The notes beneath the pieces were generated by a model. That model searched no databases. It saw nothing but the letters and a program-made list of their open reading frames with translations, and had not been told where the DNA came from. Source: Capsicum annuum (lineage: Eukaryota; Streptophyta; Magnoliopsida; Solanales; Solanaceae). From it: 64,000 nucleotides of DNA. How positions within the stretch are numbered: the first letter of the stretch is position 1; each line of letters opens with the position of its first letter. A program made the position numbers and the translations under genes. This document shows positions 22,523 through 33,123 of this stretch, piece by piece. The stretch lies in contig NC_061116.1 in NCBI RefSeq assembly GCF_002878395.1, forward strand, positions 120,132,692-120,196,691, written 5' to 3'.

Positions 22523-24028
22523 TGTTGGTGTGTGAGTAAAAGCTAACACAGTTAATGCTTTTTAACTCAAAATAATTGTGAATTCTGAAGTAACTCTTGT
22601 TGTTTTGATGTGTTTGCTCACGATATTGCAGAAAAAGGATGAAGAAATGAGAATGAACAATAATGGAGAAAAAGAGTTAAAAATCTGAGCAAAATAGAAG
22701 AAAACATAGCTGACGACCTCTATGACAAGTCGTCAGCCTCGTGATAAGGTATCAGTATTCGCATCAGCCTTAGCCAGAGAGTTGCAATTTGAGAAGCTAT
22801 TTTAACGATGCTGGTGATGTGGCATCAAAGTCGTGATAAGGCATCAAGAATGGCGTTAGCCTTAAGCAAAAAGTTAGCATGGGAAGAAGATATCTGACGA
22901 CATCAGTGATACACCATCAGATCCTTGACGCAACTTCAGCCACATCATCATCCTAAGATAGAACCTGAAGGCAACTGAAGCCTCTCTGACACCATCCGTA
23001 ATAGGGCGTCAACTTCTTGACGCAGCATCAGTCTAAGCGTCACCTATTCTGGATAATTTTATCAATTTTGTTATTTTATTTCCTTAATTAGGATTTAGTA
23101 TAAATAGCATCTTTTAGGGTTTTTGAAAAAAAGAGAAATCACTTATCAAACATCAACTCTAAGAAGAGAGACACGTATTTTTACTCTCTTTCATAAATTA
23201 TTCTTGTGTTTTCGTATCAACTATTTTTGGGGTTTCTACCTTGTGATTAAATCGGAGGAACTACTTGTTGTTTTGTACCCATTATTAAGTTTATCATTAT
23301 AATCATGAATTCAACTAGTTATTTTGTTCATCAAATCATGAGCGGCTAATTTCATTAGCCAGAGTTATGGGATCCATGGATTAGGGTTTGATATGATACT
23401 AGATGTTTAACGGATTCAAAGAGTAGTAAAACATCCTGAGATTATGTTGTTTTAACTAAAATCTAGTGGTTACAAACATTAGGTTATGCCTTAGTTTTTA
23501 TTTTCTTCTACCGGAGAAATAGACTAGAGGACGTGAATCATCAATAGGGACTCAGAAGCTACCAACCTTATGTTTAATGATTAATGCTGTAACTGGATTA
23601 ATCTACCTGAGATAACATCCTATTAGAAATAGCTAAGTTATCTAAGTTTGAGAGAATTAGTTAATAAATTATCTGGTGAGGTCGAGAACTAAGTCAGATA
23701 GTATAATCGTTAGGGATATTCTACTGTTCTACTCATTTCAAGAATCTCTAGCATTACCTAGTATCTGTCAATTCTCGAAATCCTTAGTGAACATAGCTCT
23801 GGTTTTCCATTTATCTTGATTACAAATATTGAAGTATTGAAAGTGATATTTAACACACCGTGAACTTAAACCCCCATCTTCCGGAAGCAGTAAACTACCA
23901 GTAAAATCTTTCATAAATAAATTAAAGTTCACACCCTATTCCCTGTGGGATTCGACCCCAACCTAGTTGGATTTTATATTGATAACAATTGTTTACACCT
24001 ATTTAAGAGTGTAATTTAAGCGTTATCA
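22523..24028 (+). mobile_element. 3' LTR of element B
   Basis: It starts TGTTGGTGTGTGAG and ends GCGTTATCA, 1506 bp. From 22768 on it matches the 5' LTR at 14341-15603 closely. The palindromic GACG/GTGATA block lies at 22710-23045, about 190-520 bp from the start. AATTAGGATTTAGTATAAATAGCATC (23083-23108) contains a TATA-like box at the same position as in the 5' LTR, a likely promoter. After 24028 the gag of element D resumes. Confidence 0.9.
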
Positions 24029-24510
24029 ACAGACGAATATAGGGGAAAGAAAGAGTAAGAAGTTATGTTTTTTAGATCAGGGTAGAGGTTTGCAGTAGAG
24101 TGGTAGAGATGGAAAATGGTATAAGATGAAGTGGGGGAGTTTGGGTTCTTAGTCTATGACTAGTGTTCCTTATTCAAAGTCGTCGGGTAATTATTGTTCT
24201 CAGCATGATAGTGGGTTTAGGAACAGGGTGCACAATCTAAGGCTGCTGGGGCTTTGTACATTCCATTATATCCTCCTTGTAGATTCCATAGGCAGGTGTA
24301 CCATGGGTTTTATAAAGAAGAGAGGAATAGGTGTTTTAAATTTGGTCAGATTGGTCACTTGCAGAGGGATTGTCCTTTAATGGTTTTGTTAAGAGAAAAT
24401 AAAATTCCTGTTGCCACTTTATCAGCTCTTTCACCAAAGGGTCCCGCTTCTGTTTTGAGTACCAGCACTAGCCAAAATTATTTGTATGCTCTTGCTACCT
24501 ACCAGGACTA
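24029..24510 (+). pseudogene. C-terminal gag of element D with zinc knuckle
   Basis: It continues the gag interrupted at 14340. A CCHC zinc knuckle is readable at 24332-24376 as CFKFGQIGHLQRDC, in an open frame at 24254-24511 that ends with LYALATYQD, the usual gag-protease link of chromoviruses. The stretch before it is full of stops. The knuckle would bind element RNA in the particle. Confidence 0.8.
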
Positions 24511-24960
24511 GAAGGCATCCTCCAATATTGTTATTGGTATGTTATGACTATTTTCTCATGATATAGATTGCTTTCTTGATCAGGGGTGGACTCATTCTTA
24601 TGTGCCCCCATTTATGGTTGTGCATTTTGGTTTTGGTCTCAAGTTTATCCCAAATCCTTTTTCTGTTTCAACCCCGATGGATGACTATTTTATTGCTAGA
24701 AAAGTCTATAGGAGTTGTGTGGTATCTGTTGGTGGTAGAGAAACTCTGGTAGATCTGATAGAGTTAGGCATGGTTTCTTTTGATGTCATACTGGGAATGG
24801 ATTGGTTGTATTTGTGCTATGCCTCTTTAGATTGTCATACCCATAAGGTCATGTTCAAATTCCCTAATGAGCCAGACATTGAGTGGGAAGGGGGTTCTCT
24901 AGTGCCTAAGGGAAAATTCACATCATATCTTAGAGACTAATAGTTTATTTCCAAGGGAAG
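24511..24960 (+). pseudogene. Aspartic protease of element D
   Basis: The active-site area reads FLDQGWTHSYVPP (about 24572-24610), where family members have D-[SP]-G-[AS]-T-x-S. It is followed by an open frame at 24602-24940 with SVSTPMDDYFIARKVYRSC and then DVILGMDWLYLCY, the flap and C-terminal motifs. The normal role is to cut the polyprotein. The Gln in place of Ser/Pro in the active loop and a stop just before the open frame make activity unlikely. Confidence 0.8.
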
Positions 24961-25980
24961 TCTTTATTATTTGGTCCTAGTTAAGGATTCTAACTCAGAG
25001 GGTCTTTCATTGACATCCATTGCCATAGTTAATGAATTCCCCATGATTTTTCATGATGATCTTCCTAATATTCCTTTTGATAGGGAGATAGATTTTGGGA
25101 TTAACCTTGTTCCGAACACCCACCCTATCTTTATCCTTCCCTAAAGAATGACTTTCTTCGAGTTGAAAAAGCTTAAGGAACAGTTGAAAAACCTTCTTGA
25201 CAAAAGTTTTATTCATCCTAGTGTGTCATCGTAGGGTTCTTCTATTTTCTTTGTATGTAATAAGGATGGTTCTCTTTGAATGTGCATCGGTTACCATTAG
25301 TTGAATAAGATTAAGGCGAAGAATAAGTATATGCTTCCTTGGATTGACAACTTATTTATCCAACTTTAGGGTGCTAGATATTTCTCTAAGATTGACCTTA
25401 TGTCGGGTTATCATCAGTTAAAGATTAGGGAGGTAGATATCCCTAAGAATGCCTTCCTAACTCGGTATGGTCATAATGAATTCTTATTCATGTCTTTTAG
25501 TTTGACTAATGCCCCAACAACATTTATGGACTTGATGAATAAGGTCTTTCATCAATATCTAAATTTGTTTGTTATCGTGTTTATAAATGATATCCTGGTC
25601 TATTCCTAGAATAAGGTAGGTTATGCCAATCACCTTCGTATTGTGTTGCAAACCTTGAAAGATCAATATTTGTATGCTAAGTTTTAGAAGTGCGAATTCT
25701 GGTTGAAGTTTATTACTTTTCTGGGTCATGTCATTTCTAGTGAAGGAATCATGGTGGATCCACAAAAATTTATAGTGGTTAAGAAGTGGCCTAGGCCCAC
25801 GACTCCAAGTGAATTTGGAGCTTCTAAGGTTTAGAATAATATTATATGAGATTTATAGAGAGTTTCTCAACTATAGCTGCTCCATTGACTAAGTTGACCT
25901 AAACGAAGGTAAAGTTCTTGTGGCCTGATGCTTGTGAGGGTAGTTTTGAGAAGCTAAAAGATAAGTTCACTCCAATTCCA
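24961..25980 (+). pseudogene. Reverse transcriptase of element D, catalytic motif altered
   Basis: The frame is broken many times. The best part is 25400-25609, containing [33 protein letters not shown] and [12 protein letters not shown]. The last is the F/Y-x-D-D box; its first Asp is replaced by Asn (AAT GAT). Just before it, [14 protein letters not shown] keeps the first catalytic Asp. The thumb side continues with KCEFWLKFITFLGHVISSEG (25690-25745). This is the polymerase that would copy element RNA to DNA. Confidence 0.85.
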
Positions 25981-26360
25981 TTTTGACTCTACCCGAGGGT
26001 ACTGATAGTTTTGTTGTCTATTGTGATATATCCCACGTGGGACTTGGTTTTTTGTTGATGCAACGTGGCAGGGTGCTGGCCTACGCTTCTAGTAAGTTGA
26101 ATGTTCATGAACGGAATTATCTGACTCATGACTTGGAGTTGTTGGTTGTGGTATTCGAATTAAATATTTGGCATCACTATTTGTATAGAGTCTATGTAGA
26201 TATCTTTTTTGATCATAAGAGCCTGCAATATGTGTTCACCTAGAAGAAGTTGAATCTCAGGTATAGGAGGTGGCTTGAGTTGCTGAAAGACTACGACATG
26301 AGTCTCCTCTATCACCTAGGTAAAGCTAATATGGTTTTTGATTCTTAGCAGATTAGCCAT
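25981..26360 (+). pseudogene. RNase H of element D
   Basis: An open frame at 25983-26243 reads [37 protein letters not shown] and [15 protein letters not shown]. This is the RNase H domain fused to Ty3/gypsy reverse transcriptases (RT_RNaseH). The Asp in YCDIS and the Glu in DLELL are kept. A stop follows in the next turn, where the family has HHPGKANVVADALSR (here a broken copy near 26300-26350). Confidence 0.8.
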
Positions 26361-27430
26361 GGGGAGTATAACTCAAATGGATGAGGATAAGAAGGAGTTA
26401 GTGAAAGATATTCACCATTTGGCTAACCTTGGAGTTCGTCTCTTAGACTTTGAGGATGGTGGTGTATTTGTGCAGGAAGTGGCAAAGTCATCCCTTGTTG
26501 CTGAAATAAAAGAGAAGCAGGTACTGGATCTTGTCATAATAAAGATTTGGGAGATGTGGGTCAACAAGAGGTTATAGCTTTTGAGATCAGTAGTGATGGT
26601 ATCTTGAGGTACCAAGGCAGATTTTGTGTTCCCGATGTAGATAGTTGAGGGAGAGGATCTTGGCTGAGGCACATGAGTTTTGTTATGACATTCATCCTGG
26701 TTCGATGAAGATGTATCATGATCTTAAGGATATTTATTGATGAAACAATATGAAATAAGATTTGGTCAGTTTTGTGGATAAATGCATGGTGTGTCAACAG
26801 GTGAAGATTAAGCACTTGAAGCCCGATGGGTTGACTTAAGAGATTGAACTACCGGTGTGGAAATAGGAGATAATTAATATGGATTTTGTCACCAATTTTT
26901 CTCTATCTCGAAATCAGTTTGATGCGGTTTGATTCATTGCGGATAGGATTACTAAGTCTGCTCACTTCTTACTAGTGAGGACTAATTATTTGGCAGATCA
27001 TTATGCGAAGTTATTCCTCCAAGAGATTTTGAAGTTGCATAGGGAGCTTGTTTCTATCATGTCATATCGCGGTACTCAGTTCTCATCACATTTTTAGCAT
27101 TTATTTCAGAGAGGTTTGGAAACTAAGGTGAGCTTTAGTACTGCTTTCCACCCGCAGCTGGATGGGTAAGTATAAAGGACTATCCAAATATTAGAAGAAA
27201 TGTTTTGATCTTGCATAATTGACTATGGTAGTAGTTAAGTTGATCATTTTTCTCTTATAGAGTTTATGTATAATAATAGGTACCACTCTTGTATCGAGAT
27301 GGATCCGTTTGAGGCATTGTATGGTAGGAGGTGTAGATCTCCTATTGGGTAGTTTAAGCTCGGTGAGGTGGAGTTGTTTTGCCTGAATTTAGTTTACCAA
27401 GAAATGGCAAAGGTGATGGTGATTCGGGAT
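26361..27430 (+). pseudogene. Integrase of element D, catalytic triad broken
   Basis: The zinc-binding part is at 26690-26810 (HPGSMKMYHDL then CMVCQQVKIKH). The core begins INMDFVTNFSLSR, keeping the first Asp. The second motif reads SIMSYRGTQF where the family has SDRG, so Asp has become Tyr. The third, QAERTIQ, is destroyed by stops at 27165-27185. The conserved stretch [19 protein letters not shown] follows at about 27265-27325. The protein would insert the DNA copy into the chromosome; this copy cannot. Confidence 0.85.
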
Positions 27431-27878
27431 AGAGTTTGAGGTTGGCGATTGGGTGTTCTTGAAGGAATCTCCCATGAAGGGAGTAATGCAGTTTGGGAAG
27501 AAGAGGAAGCTTAGTCCCCGCTATGTCAGCCCATACTTTGTCTTGAAAAGGGTTGGTAAATTTGCCTATGAATTGGAGTTGCCTCCTAGTTTGAGCTCCA
27601 TTCATCTGGTGTTTTATGTTTTGATGTTGAGAAAGTTCTTGGGTGATCCTTCGATGGTTATTCCTTTAGAGGAAGTGGGTATTTCAGACTCCTTATCGTA
27701 TGAGGAAGTTACAGTTGAAATTTTGAATCGGCAAGTTCATCAGTTGCGGACGAAGGACGTAGCTTCAGTAAAGGTTCTACGGAGGAACCACAAGGTTGAA
27801 GAGGCTACTTGGAAAGCCGAAGAGGACATGAAGTCCAAGTATCCATTCTTATTTTCTACTCTGGATAATCGTGTGTAA
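27431..27878 (+). pseudogene. Integrase C-terminal and chromodomain-like part of element D
   Basis: An open frame of 141 codons at 27453-27878 includes KKRKLSPRYVSPYFVLKRVG, YELELPPSLSSIHLVFYVLML and, near the end, VLRRNHKVEEATWKAEEDMK. This is the usual end of Tekay/Del-type chromovirus polyproteins, where a chromodomain-like fold is thought to guide integration to heterochromatin. It ends at the TAA at 27876. Confidence 0.8.
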
Positions 27879-28056
27879 GGTATATGCTACTGTTAATATC
27901 TTTATTTTATGACTTTGTTAAAGAAAAGGGTGATTTTCTTGGTATCTTTATTTTTTGAGTTTGTGAAAGGTAAGAGTAGTGGTATATGAAGTCAAATATT
28001 GCTACCAATTGCCTTGTCCCATCATTCGAGGATGAAAGATCCAAGTGGGGGAGAAT
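27879..28056 (+). other. 3' untranslated region and polypurine tract of element D
   Basis: A short non-coding stretch ending in GATCCAAGTGGGGGAGAAT (28038-28056), a polypurine tract directly before the 3' LTR. The same CCAAGTGRGGGAGAATTG sequence, on the minus strand, marks the end of element E at 35623-35640. Confidence 0.8.
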
Positions 28057-29630
28057 TAAAACACCCTGGGTTTTTGCCCTTAAAAATTTCCGGAGCTTTG
28101 AGCTCACTGCCCTGGTTACGACAGGACCCCATGAGTCGTAGGGTGTCTTGACGAGTCATTTGGACGAGTCATAACCAAATCGGTAAGTTTGTGGCTTGAT
28201 TCTACTCTGAGTACGAGTGGTTCTCTAAGATCCGTAATGAGATATGACAAGTAATTAGGTGTAATCATAGTGTGTCTAGTGTAAGTCCCAAATTGGGTTC
28301 TGTGCTGAATACGAATAGACTCTACGATTCATAGGGTCATATTGCAATTGGTTCCATTGAGTTATAATGATAACAATGTAGGTTGCCTTGGTGGTACTGC
28401 CTTGGTTACGACTCGTGGTGACGAGTAGTAAGGAGTGGTTACAAGTTAAGGGGTTGACTTGTAATCAAAGGTGGTACTTTTCAGATATTAAGTTGAGGGC
28501 ATTATAGATATTTCCCCTCTTAACTAAATAGAACCCGATGACTTGTAACCTCTTTTAGGGTATCATTATCTCTTAGAAACATCTAAGTAACTCCTCAAAT
28601 TCTCCAAAATCCTCAAGGTCAAGAACACTTAGGGTTTCTAAAGGTTGATCAATTAGAGCTCTCAAGTGTGATTTCTCTTTCTTCCCTTATTGTTAACCTT
28701 ATAAAAGCATGTGATTTAAAGTATTGTTCATGAGATTATTGTGATGGTTTTGAAACAAGGGTTTGGGTTTTTTGAATGTTTATGAAGTGAGCAATGTTTC
28801 TCATGATTTATATATGATTTTTATGCTTTAAATATGGTTTTGAACTTGTGGTTGCATGGGTATGGTCATTGAACAAGGGAATTGTGACTTTGCCAAACTT
28901 GTGGATTTTGAAGTGGTTATAACCCCAACCCTGTAATATGAAATTGGTTTTAGATATGAGAACTGTGGGAATTTATAAAGTTAAACTAGTCTCAAACTAT
29001 TGCATGATATAAAAGGGTATTTGAAATACAATGGTATGATGTAATGAACAAAGGGAGTCAGTGTTCCCCAATGTGTAATAATGAACAAAGGAAGTTGTTC
29101 TCCCCAAGTTAATGGAAATTATTTTGGAAAGATGTGTTACTTTGTAATTGTAGTTAGTATGACGATATCCACTTTATATGCCTTAACATCGAATGTGGTT
29201 AAATGAATAGGAATGTGTGATACTTGTTTTAATTAAGCTATAATAAGGGTTGTGTAGTTTAGTCGTGAAAGTGGAAGTTCGAATGACTGACACTGGAAGC
29301 CTCATTTCCTGATGCGGGGGTCAAAGTGACCAAGGAGGTTCGAGTCCCCTTCTTATTATTATTTCATGATTAGTGAAGTTCGAGTCCCCATAAATCATTA
29401 TATGATCAGGTTCATAAGTCACCTTGGTATATGTTGGAGGGTTAGAGTCCCCTATGTGCATATGTATGAGATTATTCTCCATTTGTTAGCTACATGTACT
29501 ATGGCCCTACTAGGGGTAAGAGCTAGGGCCCATATAGATCGTGGGTAGTATTATATGACGGTTGAGCTACACAATCCATGCTAAGGTTTTGATAGTTTAT
29601 GCTAAGCCTTGTTCTCTATCACGACATATG

Positions 29631-29666
<36 letters not shown>

Positions 29667-30266
29667 TTATGCATTGATTATGAACATTGGTTTTGAATGA
29701 TTTTAAAATGTTGATCATTTTATTATGTTATCCTTACCACTGAGTTACATGCTAGCGTTCACCCCGCTAACCTTCTTAGGATGTTATATCCCCACACGAT
29801 GTAGGAATAGGTCATACTTCTTCTACTCTTTCTTAGTGACTTGGCTTAGGGATTAGTTGGTGAGTCAGATTGAAGTGGTGAGCTTCCATTCTTTGGAAGA
29901 CCCTATTTCATGATTATGGTTTTCGTTACATTTTGACTATTCCCTTGGATTTGGTTTTGGATATTGTCAGGGGCATCTCCCAACACCTTATTGATATTTA
30001 GTTTTAGATCATAGTTTAGAAGGATTTATTTGGACCACTATGGCTATTGGACGGTGTCAGTTGGTCGTTGGGCCAGTCGTCAGTTGTTGTTATGGATGTG
30101 CATTTAAAAATCGCTTATTCTATTGTAGGTATCTTGTTATATGCTTGAAATTCAACCGACTTTAGGGTGTGATGTGTTTTGTTTTTTTTAGGTACAGAGG
30201 GTGATATCCGGTCCATGTGGGACTTGAGATACCAATCACGGCCATGCCCTTGTTCGGGTTGTGACA
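28057..30266 (+). mobile_element. 3' LTR of element D
   Basis: It starts TAAAACACCCTGGGTTTTT and ends GGGTTGTGACA, 2.21 kb, homologous to the 5' LTR but visibly diverged. GAGTCGTA/GAGTCAT words recur at 28130-28445. The five bases that follow (acttg) pair with gcttg before the 5' LTR as a target duplication with one mismatch. Confidence 0.9.
29627..29666. repeat. TA/TG microsatellite in the 3' LTR of D
   Basis: About twelve TA units followed by about eight TG units. The same place in the 5' LTR (13022-13050) has a shorter, interrupted TA run and hardly any TG. Confidence 0.9.
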
Positions 30267-31343
30267 ACTTGGCACCTACGGCCCATAAGTGGCCTAGTAG
30301 GTGGCAACCAACTCCAATTTTCCTTCTTTGCTTTGGGTTTGTTTCCTAGGGTTTCCATGTATTCTATAAATAACATTTTTTATGTTTTTAGTTAGTTTAT
30401 GTACTCTTACTACTTACAAATATATATTTGATTTTGAGATTTGATTTTGATCTTGACATTGCTTTGTTCTTAACTTTGGTTGATTTTTTAATTCGAAACC
30501 TTTGATTTTATTTGTTAATTATTGTGAAATTGATTTGATGATTCCAAATATGAATTCCATTTATTATTTCACAATAATGAGAGGCTAATCTCCTTAGCTA
30601 GGGTTGTGGGAACCCTGGCGAATTAAAGAAGTAGGGGAAGTGTTCAATCCTACTAGATCATTATAGCTGCATGTATTGTGGTTTTCTTTCCACTTATTGA
30701 TTTCTTAATGGTTACAAACGTTAGGATCCCGTCTATATTCACTATGAACCTGAGCGGGACGTAGAGACTAGGAAAAGGAAACAACGATAGTGATTTGGAG
30801 TTAATTGTTGAAATAAGCGTATCATCTTTATCTACTTAAGATAGTTATCTTTATCTAATCAACTTGAGCCCGAGAGGAGAGTAGAAACTGTGGCCCAAAG
30901 AAAGGATTAGTAAGGTGACACTCTGAGACCGAGAGGAGATGAGTGAGATTTACCAAAGTGTGTCGAGAGGCTGTTGGTGATACATAACTTGCCAGATTCT
31001 ACTTGCGCAACAGTCTCATAGTTGGATTGAGCACGATCAACTTATAGAGTTAGAAACGATAGTTAGATTGAGCATGATAAACTTACAGAGTTAGAAACTG
31101 GGGGAACACAAACCTAGTGTTCATTTCTGACTGTATTAAAACCGAAGCATTCCATATCTTGTTACTTTTAACAGTTTACAACTACAATCCCCTTATTTAC
31201 TTTTTCGTACTGCACGTTGATTTCAGTAAAGTTGAGAGATAGTTCACGTATTCCCTATGGGTTCGAACCCAACATGAGTTAGGTTACTATATTTTCCATC
31301 GACCACTTTAACTTCAATTTGAGGTAGCTTTAGGCTATATAAA
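30267..31343 (+). mobile_element. Right part of the split A LTR, also serving as 5' LTR of internal region C
   Basis: It continues the CCTACGG/CCGTAGG words interrupted at 11403. It carries a TATA-like TTCTATAAATAACA (30363-30376) and the leader-like text shared with the 5' LTR of A (GAGAGGCTAATCTCCTTAGC, then GAGCGGGACGTAGAGA). It ends just before a tRNA-Asp primer site. With 11034-11403 it makes about 1.45 kb, a full LTR. Confidence 0.75.
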
Positions 31344-31347
31344 AATT

Positions 31348-31364
31348 TAGCGTAGTTGACGGGG
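31348..31364 (+). other. Primer-binding site of internal region C (tRNA-Asp type)
   Basis: TAGCGTAGTTGACGGGG, followed by AATACCG, matches the tRNA-Asp complement with four mismatches. Confidence 0.75.
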
Positions 31365-31444
31365 AATACCGTGTGATTATTGATCGAAGTTGTTGAAGGT
31401 TTTGGGTCTTTGTTTGCTGTTTTTAATTGGGTGTACGCCGGTGT

Positions 31445-33120
31445 ATGCCTAACACAAGGAGTAAAGCTAATCCCTTATTCTCACTTAATCCGAAAATAGA
31501 GAGAATCCAACATCTGAATCTTATGATGATAAAATAAGTACGTGAAGGCCATCTTAAAGGAGTTCGAGATGATCCTAATGTTGTGCCTCCCCCTCCTCCT
31601 GGAGATGTTCAAAACATTGTTGATGAAAGAATGGAGCAGTTATTAGTAGAAGAAACTGATAACCAGAGGAGGGAAGCAGAAGCTCGTAGAGTAGCTCCGG
31701 AGGCAGAGCTGGGAAGACAGAGGCTAGTAGTTGATCATCGAGCAACACTTAACGGAAATCAAGATAGAGTTAGAGGTGGTAGAGCTCAAGTACTCCCATC
31801 CTATTAGTACTTACCGCCATATGATGATCCAGAAGAGGATTTGGAATACATTGAGCCTATCAAGACAGGAGCTATCATTTCTCCTACATTTCCACCAAAT
31901 GTGAAGTTTAACAACAGCAGTTCTATGATCCAGCTATTGAATCTGAATGGTGTATTTGGGGGCTTACCGACAGTTGACACAAACATGTACCTTACAAACT
32001 TCATTGGGATTCGTACTTCATATACCATACCGGAGGTAGATTAGGAGGTTATTAGACTTAGGTTATTCCCTTTTTCCTTTAACCGGTGAAGCTACATTGT
32101 TGTTAGGGGAACTTCTTCGAGGATCAATCACCACTTGGAATGAGTTACGAAGGCATTTTTTTGATAGTTTATTTCCACTATCCAGAATGCTTCAGTTGAA
32201 GGATGAGATATATAATTTCTGGCAGTTACACTTTAAATTGATGTATGAGGCATGGTATCAATTTAAAAAGAAATTGATGATGGTTCCTAACCACAGTATT
32301 TCAGTGCAGGGCCTGCTTGAGATTTCCTATCGAGCCTTTAATACTAGCAAGAGAGCTATGGCGGACGCTATTATTGGTGGAGCATTCATGTTCATAAGTT
32401 GGGAGACAACTTCAGTTATCCTTAACTAAATTACTCTCACCAACTGAGGATGAAATGCTTGGGAGGCAGAGAGAGGCGCTAGCACATATTCTATTGGTGC
32501 ACAGAGTGGTTGATGACATACTGGAGCAAGAAGTTACTCATACAAGGGCAAAGGTTGGATTATTGATAAAGCAGTTTTCAATAATGAATTTTGAGAAATT
32601 GAATACAGTAGGATCGCAGGGTAAAGCCTTGAGATCTTATGATTCAGATTTATAGGAAGAGGCAAAGTACAAAGATTGAGAGTTGCCAGGTTATCGAGCC
32701 AGAGGGCAAGGAAACCAAGGTCAAAAATATTATGGGGATTGGTACAGAGATAGAAGCAGAGATAGAGATGAAGATTGGAGATGCAAGAATTATTAAAAGG
32801 AGAAGGGTGGTATGTTCCACTAGGCAGTTGTGAAATTAAGTCTAGGATGGAGGCGATGTTCTCCAAGATCGTCAAGGGCCAAGAAAATCAGGAAAATTGC
32901 CTTAACAAGATTAAGTCAGACATCTCAGGATTGACCCATTGGGTAGAGTTACGTGTAACTGCGATAAAGAAATTGAAGCATTAATTTGGAAAAATGCTTG
33001 TAACTTTGAATTAGAGGTAGCCGGGCACCCTTTTGAGCAAGACAGTGCAGAATCCTAAGAACGATAGTCATTGTCTAGCCATTACCACTCAAAGTGGTAC
33101 GGAAAATATTGATCCCCCTA
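31445..33120 (+). pseudogene. gag of internal region C, truncated at its 3' side
   Basis: It starts at ATG 31445 (MPNTRSKANPLFSL). The frame runs, with stops at about 31535 and 31805, to 32044. It passes a Pro run and an Arg/Glu-rich coiled stretch (31600-31760), then VKFNNSSSMIQLLNLNGVFG. A one-base shift near 32080 leads to LLGELLRGSITTWNELRRHF, QFKKKLMMVPNHSISVQG and ADAIIGGAFM (32097-32429), the gag domain PF03732. Later parts are eroded. The last match to element A (CTCAAAGTGGTACGG, compare 9370-9385) is at about 33095, before the LTR of element E replaces the rest. It belongs to the same family as element A. Confidence 0.75.
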
Positions 33121-33123
33121 GGC

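Larger units (their letters stand above)
14341..24028 (+). mobile_element. Element B: non-autonomous Athila/Tat-like element with a cargo gene
   Basis: It has LTRs at 14341-15603 (left end missing) and 22523-24028, a tRNA-Asp primer site at 15608, gag, protease, a conserved hairpin, palindromic repeat modules, a cargo ORF of the plant transposon protein family (19131-21174) and a polypurine tract at 22504-22522. No reverse transcriptase, RNase H or integrase is present. It is inserted in the gag of chromovirus D. The two LTRs are very similar (about ten differences by eye over roughly 300 bp near 14700-15000 versus 23130-23430), so this is the youngest layer of the nest. Confidence 0.8.
11404..30266 (+). 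mobile_element. Element D: chromovirus (Ty3/gypsy), full span with nested element B
   Basis: It has LTRs at 11404-13508 and 28057-30266, an initiator tRNA-Met primer site at 13511, and gag, protease, reverse transcriptase, RNase H, integrase and a chromodomain-like C-terminal part in the usual order. A polypurine tract lies at 28034-28056. It is inserted in the LTR of element A, and its own gag is interrupted by element B (14341-24028). Without B it is about 9.2 kb. All frames contain stops, and the catalytic sites of reverse transcriptase and integrase are damaged, so it is an old dead copy. Confidence 0.85.
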
